Shown: piece after piece, positions 5,709 through 10,289 of the stretch
Numbering within the stretch: the first letter of the stretch is position 1
Layout of the letters: each line of letters begins with the position of its first letter
Translations under genes and position numbers: made by a program
Notes under the pieces: model-generated
Seen by the model: the letters and a program-made list of their open reading frames with translations, nothing else
What the model was told of the DNA's origin: nothing
The model's database searches: none
DNA from: Clostridia bacterium
Lineage (GTDB): Bacteria > Bacillota > Clostridia > Oscillospirales > CAG-272
DNA length: 10,289 bases
Assembly (NCBI GenBank): GCA_017452335.1
Contig: JAFTMP010000218.1
Coordinates: 1 to 10,289, forward strand
Direction: 5' to 3'

Positions 5709-6059
5709 ATGAAGGTGTTTAACGAACAAGGAGAATTTTTGGGAGAATTCACAGAAGCTGCCGAAGGAGTTCTTAAGAAAACAAAAACTACAGTATCTTC
5801 ATGGTTTGAAATTGGAATCATATTCGGAATAATTGGTTTGTTTATTGCTCCATTTTGGACCATTTTAGCTATTGTTGCCATATTGCTTTTCAAACTCGTT
5901 TTTACAGCACTCAAATTCATATTAAAGTGTGTTTGGTGGTTAGCAAAGTTGCTTTTTAAACTTGTTTTTAAAGTGCTCAAGTTTACATTCAAGTGTCTCT
6001 GGTGGATAGTAAGATTGCCGTTTTGTTTATTATTATGGCATGAATTACCGAGTTTTTAA
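5709..6059 (+). CDS. Lys/Trp-rich membrane protein with a 22-residue tandem repeat
   Basis: I do not recognise a family. The 116-residue product starts with a short polar segment (MKVFNEQGEFLGEFTEAAEG), followed by a hydrophobic stretch at about 33-60. Two tandem 22-residue units follow (61-82 and 83-104), each built as FKLVF..LKF..KC.WW, with 13 of 22 positions identical. The units alternate Lys with bulky hydrophobics and carry a WW pair, so they look like amphipathic or membrane-lying helices rather than plain transmembrane spans. The end is WHELPSF. The ATG has a modest GGA-type site (AAAGGAAT) upstream and a strong promoter at 5639-5667. The next gene starts 22 bases after the stop with no terminator between, so they are probably co-transcribed. 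It is AT-rich like its neighbour at 5368. Confidence 0.8.
   Translation: MKVFNEQGEFLGEFTEAAEGVLKKTKTTVSSWFEIGIIFGIIGLFIAPFWTILAIVAILLFKLVFTALKFILKCVWWLAKLLFKLVFKVLKFTFKCLWWIVRLPFCLLLWHELPSF
5889..6020 (+). repeat. 66-base in-frame tandem repeat (two units) in the 116-residue gene
   Basis: Unit 1 is 5889-5954 and unit 2 is 5955-6020. Both encode FKLVF..LKF..KC.WW, and the DNA is still recognisably similar (for example the TTTGGTGG and TCTGGTGG stretches and AAACTCGTTTTTA against AAACTTGTTTTTA). This indicates duplication of exactly 22 codons. Confidence 0.8.
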
Positions 6060-6081
6060 GAGTTTAAGGATGTTGCTATAG

Positions 6082-6705
6082 ATGAAAAACAGCATATTAT
6101 ATGAATTACCCCAAGATTTAAAAGCCTTCTCAAAAAAAGCATTTTTAAAGCAGATCCTCCCCCTTGCCGTCGCGGAGCTTGTGGTGTGGCTGGTGTTCGG
6201 CTTTTTCGGCAAGGACGTCTTCCCGCCCGACCGCTTTGGAAGCGGCTTTCCTTTACTTTACCGCGGGTTTGGCATACTTTTCCCCATAATCATTCTCGTA
6301 AAACCGAAAAAGCTTTTTGACCGTACCTTTTTTGGAAGAGTGGAGCGGGTAGACGTGAAGACGGTCAGCGCCTTCGAGCGCAAATTCAAGCCCTCTTTAG
6401 AGGGGCACTACTATCGCAACGAAGTGACCCTCCTCATCCGCACCGACGAGGGACGGCGGGTGAGAAAAAAGGTATATAGCGAACGGGCAAAGATCGACGG
6501 CAACTACGACTTTTTCAAGGAGGGTGATCGCGTTTTCCATCTTTACGGCTCGCCCGTGGTGGTGCGTCTGCCTCAAAGCGGGTCAGACCTGCAGTTCTGC
6601 CCCGTGTGCGGCGGGAAAAACGGGGCGTTTAGCGGTGGCGTGTGCAGCTGTTGCGGGCATACGCTGATCGGCGGCTTGCAGGAGCCAAACTCAACAGATA
6701 GTTGA
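6082..6705 (+). CDS. Two-TM protein with C-terminal zinc ribbon, function unknown
   Basis: I do not recognise the family. The 207-residue product has two membrane segments (about residues 25-42 and 55-73), then a soluble, positively charged and probably cytoplasmic part (about 75-170) containing GHYYRNEVTLLIRTDEGRR. The C-terminal zinc ribbon has Cys173/Cys176 (CPVC) and Cys188/Cys191 (CSCC). The start is uncertain: only a weak AAGGA lies about 11 bases before the ATG at 6082, and translation may depend on the gene just upstream. The first 20 or so codons are AT-rich like that gene, whereas the DNA from about 6150 is GC-rich like the rest of the window. A weak TCAAC/GTTGA hairpin with a T run (6691-6716) may end the transcript. 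Confidence 0.8.
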   Translation: MKNSILYELPQDLKAFSKKAFLKQILPLAVAELVVWLVFGFFGKDVFPPDRFGSGFPLLYRGFGILFPIIILVKPKKLFDRTFFGRVERVDVKTVSAFERKFKPSLEGHYYRNEVTLLIRTDEGRRVRKKVYSERAKIDGNYDFFKEGDRVFHLYGSPVVVRLPQSGSDLQFCPVCGGKNGAFSGGVCSCCGHTLIGGLQEPNSTDS

Positions 6706-6734
6706 TTGCTTTTTTGAAGGATCTATGATATACT
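6706..6734 (+). promoter_or_regulatory. Candidate extended -10 promoter of the 234-residue lipoprotein gene
   Basis: TATACT (6729-6734) is preceded by TGA (6726-6728), an extended -10. The -35 would be TTGCTT (6706-6711) at a 17-base spacing and is weak. The element begins directly after the upstream stop codon. Confidence 0.6.
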
Positions 6735-6763
6735 GAAAAAAAGATCTTTAAAGGAGTAATCTG

Positions 6764-7468
6764 ATGAGAAATACGCTGATCAAGCTGTGCGCCCTGCTGT
6801 TGGTGTTATCCTTTGCCCTTACCTGCTCGTCCTGCGGGATTGCGCGGGTGGGCGTTAATTTGCTGAAAGACACACTTGATGACATGGAGCGGGAGAAAAA
6901 TGCCATAAGTGAAGAGGAGTTTTTGTCCTACTTCACCATCGTAGAGTTAAACAGCGAAAATATAGGGGAGTATATGACCTATAATGAGCGGGAAATCGAC
7001 GAGTCGGGCTCTGTCATTTCCGAGTATAGCTTAAAGGAGGGCTGGTGTCCCTGCATTGAGAACGAGGATGGAACGGGCATTACGGGAACGGTCCACTATA
7101 CTATGCGGACGAATTTTTTTGGCGATCAGTGGACAGAAGAGTTTTCTGAAGAAATTGATCTCAGAGCAAATGACTATCCCGACAGCCTCTACGTCTTTTA
7201 TTTCTTTTCGGTGGACGGTGACATTCCAAGCAACACCCACGAGGTGCTGGAGGTCTCCTTTGAAGGAGTGAAGGGTAGCATTTTCAAAGTGGAGATTCCC
7301 GAGGAAGTATGGATTCGGGATGAAGCCACCTTTCCGTACTTTGAAGTAAAGCGCTCCGATGGGGAAGGGTACCATTTTATCTCCTACGGCTCGTCGGGAG
7401 CTTTTTTGTATGATGATCTGGCAATGCTTTTGTGGCAGATCCTTGACGGCGCGCCCGCAGAAGAATAA
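6764..7468 (+). CDS. Putative lipoprotein of unknown function (234 residues)
   Basis: AAGGAG (6751-6756) seven bases before the ATG supports this start. The N-terminus MRNTLIKLCALLLVLSFAL is a signal peptide that ends in TCSSCG. Cys24 is the likely lipidated residue, although Cys21 is also possible and the -3 position is not the usual Leu. The mature part is acidic, beta-rich and rich in aromatic residues (YVFYFFSVDGDIPSNTHEV; EVWIRDEATFPYFEVKRSDG), with no motif I can name. It should sit on the outer face of the membrane. It has its own promoter and ends at a strong bidirectional terminator, so it appears monocistronic. Confidence 0.8.
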   Translation: MRNTLIKLCALLLVLSFALTCSSCGIARVGVNLLKDTLDDMEREKNAISEEEFLSYFTIVELNSENIGEYMTYNEREIDESGSVISEYSLKEGWCPCIENEDGTGITGTVHYTMRTNFFGDQWTEEFSEEIDLRANDYPDSLYVFYFFSVDGDIPSNTHEVLEVSFEGVKGSIFKVEIPEEVWIRDEATFPYFEVKRSDGEGYHFISYGSSGAFLYDDLAMLLWQILDGAPAEE

Positions 7469-7471
7469 TGA

Positions 7472-7506
7472 AAAAGCAAACGCGATCAACGATTGCGTTT
7501 GCTTTT
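7472..7506. terminator. Bidirectional terminator between convergent genes
   Basis: AAAAGCAAACGC (7472-7483) and GCGTTTGCTTTT (7495-7506) form a perfect 12-base-pair stem around an 11-base loop. T's follow the stem on both strands, so it serves the + strand lipoprotein gene and the - strand cysteine desulfurase gene that ends at 7521. Confidence 0.92.
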
Positions 7507-7520
7507 GTTGTTTTGGAAGT

Positions 7521-8669
7521 TTATTTGAATCGTACAAGGGTGGCAAGACACTCTTCAAGGGCAAGGATCAGCGCGTCCACATCCTCCTTGGTGTTTTCGG
7601 GTGAAAAGCTGACCCGCAGGGTGCTGTCCGCCTGCTTTTCTGAAAGTCCAAAGGCAGAAAGGACGGAATTTTTGTGCCCGCCGCCGTTGGAGGAGCAGGC
7701 GGAGCCGTTTGAAACGCAAATGCCCCTTGCAGACAGCGCGTGGAGCGCCGTTTCGCTCTTGATCTGAGGCAGGGTGATGGAAAGGACGTGAGGAGCGGGG
7801 CTTTCGGGCAGATTGGCGCTAATCTCAGAGGGGAGCTTTTCCAAAAGATATGCCCGCAGTTCCTTCATTTTCTCAATGTTTTCCTGCATTTTAGGAAGAT
7901 TTTCTGCGATCGCGCCCCCAAATCCCGCAATGCAAACGGTGTTTTCGGTGCCCGAGCGCATGCCGTTTTCCTGCCCGCCGCCGCAAATAAGGGGCAGAAG
8001 TGCCCGTCTTTTCAGTACCTCTTTATGCACGATCAGCGCGCCGCACCCCTTGGGTCCATGGATCTTGTGAGCGCTGACGGTCATGAGATCTGCGCCAAGC
8101 GATGCGGGATTCAAGGGAATTTTGGTGAATGCCTGCACGGCGTCGGTATGGCAGAGGACCTTGGGGTTGATCCGCTTTGCCAGGGTAAACAGCTCTTTTA
8201 CAGGGTAAATCGCCCCGGTTTCGTTGTTGACCGACATAATGGAAACTAAGATCGTCTGCTCGTCCATAGTGGCAAGAAATTCGTTTTTATCTATTTTCCC
8301 ACCCGCCGTGGAAAGGCGCACCACGCGAAAGCCCTCGCTTTCCAGCCGTCTTGCAGGCTCGTCAATGCAGGGATGCTCGCTGTCTGAAATGATGATCTTG
8401 GGATTTTTGTGGTTTTTTGCCCGTGCCACGCCAAAAAGGGCAAGGTTGTTGGCTTCCGTTCCCCCCGAGGTGAAGAAAATTTCGTATTGCTCCTTGCGGA
8501 TGTTCAGCGCCTTGTAAAGGAGCGCGCGGCTCTCATCCTTTAGCGCCTTGGCTTTCAGTCCTTCGCTGTGCAGAGAGGAAGGATTGCCGAAGGACACCAT
8601 TGCCTCGTTCATTTTCTCTATGGCGCTTTTGCAAAGAGGGGTGGTGGCGCCGTTGTCAAGATAGATCAT
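7521..8669 (-). CDS. nifS: NifS/IscS-family cysteine desulfurase
   Basis: This is a PLP-dependent enzyme that converts L-cysteine to alanine and leaves a persulfide on its active-site Cys for Fe-S cluster assembly or tRNA thiolation in the cytoplasm. The 382-residue product has the class V aminotransferase landmarks: YLDNGATTP at the N-terminus, SGGTEANN (68-75), the PLP-stacking His99 in SEHPC, NNETGAIYPV, Asp176 in HTDAVQ, the Schiff-base Lys202 in SAHKIHGPKG, RSGTENT, and the persulfide Cys near residue 325 in NGSACSS. All catalytic positions are present. The ATG at 8669 has AAAGGA five bases upstream. No SufU/IscU or ThiI gene is adjacent within the window, so the sulfur acceptor is unknown. 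A strong hairpin separates it from the lipoprotein gene upstream. Confidence 0.95.
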   Translation of the reverse strand: MIYLDNGATTPLCKSAIEKMNEAMVSFGNPSSLHSEGLKAKALKDESRALLYKALNIRKEQYEIFFTSGGTEANNLALFGVARAKNHKNPKIIISDSEHPCIDEPARRLESEGFRVVRLSTAGGKIDKNEFLATMDEQTILVSIMSVNNETGAIYPVKELFTLAKRINPKVLCHTDAVQAFTKIPLNPASLGADLMTVSAHKIHGPKGCGALIVHKEVLKRRALLPLICGGGQENGMRSGTENTVCIAGFGGAIAENLPKMQENIEKMKELRAYLLEKLPSEISANLPESPAPHVLSITLPQIKSETALHALSARGICVSNGSACSSNGGGHKNSVLSAFGLSEKQADSTLRVSFSPENTKEDVDALILALEECLATLVRFK

Positions 8670-8682
8670 AGTCTTCCTTTCG

Positions 8683-8715
8683 CAAAGAAGTTGCCCCGCA
8701 GGGGCAACTTCTTTG
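8683..8715. terminator. 15-base-pair hairpin between lipoprotein and cysteine desulfurase genes
   Basis: CAAAGAAGTTGCCCC (8683-8697) and GGGGCAACTTCTTTG (8701-8715) are perfectly complementary with a three-base loop. Both flanking genes lie on the - strand, but the T-rich run (8716-8733) follows the hairpin on the + strand. On the - strand the stem is followed by CGAAAGGAAG, the Shine-Dalgarno region of the desulfurase gene. It may act as a processing or attenuation hairpin for the - strand and a terminator for antisense RNA. Confidence 0.7.
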
Positions 8716-8720
8716 TTTTA

Positions 8721-9980
8721 TTATTCTTTTTCTACAAATTCAAAATTTTTCAGTACCTTCTCCATATCCTCTTTTTGATTTTCAAACTGATCAAGAGAGG
8801 TGGTATAGGTGAAGAAATAGAGATAGCCGTCCTTCACGGTGAAATACTGGCGGAAGGCATATTGTGCGGTGGGCAGGGTGTCATCCTTCTCTTCTTCTGC
8901 GGCGCCTGTTTCAAAAAGACCGCCCGAGCCGTGTGCCTTGTGGTCGGAAAGGGTGGCAGTGAAGTCCACATAGGTGAAGTGCACGTCGTAGTCGTTGGTA
9001 AAGGTCTGCAAAATGCTGTCCTTTTTGGAAAGAAGCTTGTCCTTGGCGATTTCTTCGTAGGTAAGAGCCTCTTCCTCGCTCTCTTCTTCCTCCTCAAGAT
9101 TCAGCGTGTGGATCTTAAATTCGGGAAGGGTCCCGCTCATTTGGTAAAGAGTGGCTAAAATATAGCGCTCCATGCTCTCGATCTTTCCTTCACCCCAGTC
9201 CAATTCCGGCGCGGTCTTTTGTGCATACGCCGCGGCATAGTCTGCAAAGGTGCCGTCAAGCTTTACTTCCACGAAGGAAATATTGGAGATGATGGTGGAG
9301 GAGGGCACGCGCATGTATACTTGACCAAGAGAGGTGTCAAAAACCCACTCGTCGGGACAGTAGAGGAAATAGCGGTCGTTTGTCAGCTTGTCCGCCTCTG
9401 CATTTTGTACGGCGCGAAAGCCCTCGGGTACCTTGGGTGTTGCGGCATCAAAGGTGATGGTCTCAAGGACACTTTTTAGCAGTGCTTCATCTGCCGTGCC
9501 GGGGGTGAAGGAATAGGTGAAGAGGTAGAAAGCAGAGGTGTCCTTATAGAAGAGATACTGAATGTATCCGCATGCCACGTTTGCTACGGTCAATTCGTAT
9601 TCCACCCGCAGGGCAGGCTGATCTGCAACGGTGAGATCAGCAGTTTTCTTTTCGGTGTATTCCCCGTAAAGGGCGGTGAGCTGGCTTTTGAGCTCTTTAT
9701 AGTTTTCTTCAAGCCCGCCTTGGTAATAGTAGTCACTGTGACGGGTCTGCACCGAGAAGGAGGAGCCCTCTGCCACAGCCGCCAGCATGTTGGAGGACAT
9801 GGTTACGGTATAGCCCTCGGGCACGGAGAAGGAAAAATTCTCCACACCGTTAACGTACTCTTCGGCATCGGTGGGATGGAACATCCCGCTGGGGGCAGGC
9901 GCACCGCAGGAGGTGATGAGCAAACACAGCAACAGGGCGAACACTAAAATTGCCGATTTTTTCTGAATGATTTTTTTCAT
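8721..9980 (-). CDS. Lipoprotein with two PsbP/DcrB-like modules (419 residues)
   Basis: The ATG at 9980 gives MKKIIQKKSAILVFALLLCLLITSCG, a classic lipoprotein signal with ITS-Cys25. AAAGGA lies about nine bases upstream, within the end of the preceding gene. The in-frame GTG at 10001 would spoil the signal peptide and is rejected. The mature protein reads as two related halves. Each has a FSFSVPEGY- or RYFLYCPDEW-like opening, then a strand pair ending YLFYKDTSAFYLFTYSF or RQYFTVKDGYLYFFTYTT, then a helix (SVLETITF or KVLKNFEF). This resembles PsbP/DcrB-like lipoproteins (inference from pattern only). A Glu-rich insert (LEEEEESEEEAL) and a second acidic patch interrupt the second half. It starts one base after the acetyltransferase stop, so the two are translationally linked. 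Function unknown. Confidence 0.85.
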   Translation of the reverse strand: MKKIIQKKSAILVFALLLCLLITSCGAPAPSGMFHPTDAEEYVNGVENFSFSVPEGYTVTMSSNMLAAVAEGSSFSVQTRHSDYYYQGGLEENYKELKSQLTALYGEYTEKKTADLTVADQPALRVEYELTVANVACGYIQYLFYKDTSAFYLFTYSFTPGTADEALLKSVLETITFDAATPKVPEGFRAVQNAEADKLTNDRYFLYCPDEWVFDTSLGQVYMRVPSSTIISNISFVEVKLDGTFADYAAAYAQKTAPELDWGEGKIESMERYILATLYQMSGTLPEFKIHTLNLEEEEESEEEALTYEEIAKDKLLSKKDSILQTFTNDYDVHFTYVDFTATLSDHKAHGSGGLFETGAAEEEKDDTLPTAQYAFRQYFTVKDGYLYFFTYTTSLDQFENQKEDMEKVLKNFEFVEKE

Positions 9981-9981
9981 T

Positions 9982-10289
9982 TTATATATCCTTTCGATCA
10001 CAGATCATTTGTTTATAGGGTAAAAAGGAAAACCCCTTTTTTTTATAAAGCGCAATGGCACGGGGATTTTCTTCTTCAGCCTCCAACCGATAGCGCGGGG
10101 CGGGGAAGTGCTCCATGACGTAGTCCATAAAGCGTCCGCCGATCCCCAGGGAGCGGAAGTCTTCTTTTACGTAAAGATCCTCAAACCAACATTCGATCCC
10201 GCCTGCTTCGCTGCCGTAACGGAAGGAAATTTGCCCAAATCCTGCAATCTGTCCCTCTTTTTCAAAGAGGAAGCCCCGCAGGTAAGGAC
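9982..10289 (-). CDS. GNAT-family N-acetyltransferase, 5' end beyond window
   Basis: Reading leftward from codon 10287, the frame stays open for 101 codons to the TAA at 9984-9982. It shows the acetyl-CoA-binding motif A: a strand WFEDLYVKEDF followed by RSLGIGGRFMDYVM (the R-x-x-G-x-G pyrophosphate loop). The later motif B region is LEAEEENPRAIALYKKKGFSF, with the Asn and Tyr typical of the family. The start and the N-terminal substrate-binding part lie outside the window, so the substrate cannot be guessed. The last codons carry the Shine-Dalgarno of the lipoprotein gene, which starts one base later. Codons near 10037-10044 contain eight A's in a row on the coding strand, a possible slippage site, but the frame is intact. 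Confidence 0.9.
   Translation of the reverse strand, partial: PYLRGFLFEKEGQIAGFGQISFRYGSEAGGIECWFEDLYVKEDFRSLGIGGRFMDYVMEHFPAPRYRLEAEEENPRAIALYKKKGFSFLPYKQMICDRKDI

Noticed and set aside
6036..6110. Shared ATGAATTACC string at the end of the 116-residue gene and early in the next gene
   Set aside because: Ten bases in AT-rich DNA can recur by chance, and the flanks do not align convincingly.
8568..9158. 196-codon + strand open frame opposite the lipoprotein gene
   Set aside because: It overlaps the start of the desulfurase gene and most of a well-supported lipoprotein gene; its sequence is low-complexity hydrophobic shadow and it lacks a ribosome site.
9981..10001. GTG at 10001 as the lipoprotein start
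   Set aside because: It lies inside the acetyltransferase reading region and adds a charged segment before a perfectly good signal peptide; the ATG at 9980 has a ribosome site.

Overview
The window looks like chromosomal DNA from a spore-forming member of the Clostridia (Bacillota) of moderate GC content. Supporting signs are a full-length spoIVA, a YlmC/YmxH-type sporulation gene, strong AGGAGG-type ribosome binding sites, Gram-positive lipoprotein signal peptides and an rpsB-tsf pair. No species can be named from the sequence.

Layout. On the + strand, 1-1581 is the 3' part of a secreted transglutaminase-like protein with YDG-type repeats, cut off by the window start. Next come spoIVA (1652-3130) and an overlapping PRC-barrel gene (3127-3393). 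A leader of about 150 bases with a clear promoter precedes rpsB (3547-4284) and tsf (4304-5236). From about 5283 to 6145 the DNA becomes visibly AT-rich. This stretch carries two small membrane-protein genes (5368-5598 and 5709-6059), each preceded by a nearly identical GAAA-tetraloop hairpin and its own extended -10 promoter. Two further + strand genes follow: a two-TM zinc-ribbon protein (6082-6705) and a lipoprotein (6764-7468). A perfect bidirectional terminator at 7472-7506 separates these from a - strand block. Read in its own direction, that block is a partial GNAT acetyltransferase (10289-9982), a two-module lipoprotein (9980-8721) and a NifS-type cysteine desulfurase (8669-7521).

How the parts relate. 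spoIVA and its overlapping partner form a sporulation unit. rpsB and tsf form the usual translation operon. The rest is accessory or housekeeping material with no shared pathway that I can see.

The most interesting structure is non-coding. Upstream of spoIVA, one 52-base inverted repeat appears to combine a terminator for the upstream gene, a sigma-E-like promoter -10 and a trap for the spoIVA Shine-Dalgarno. Upstream of rpsB, the leader can form two mutually exclusive helices, one of which covers the Shine-Dalgarno. The AT-rich twin cassette after tsf looks like an acquired or duplicated module.
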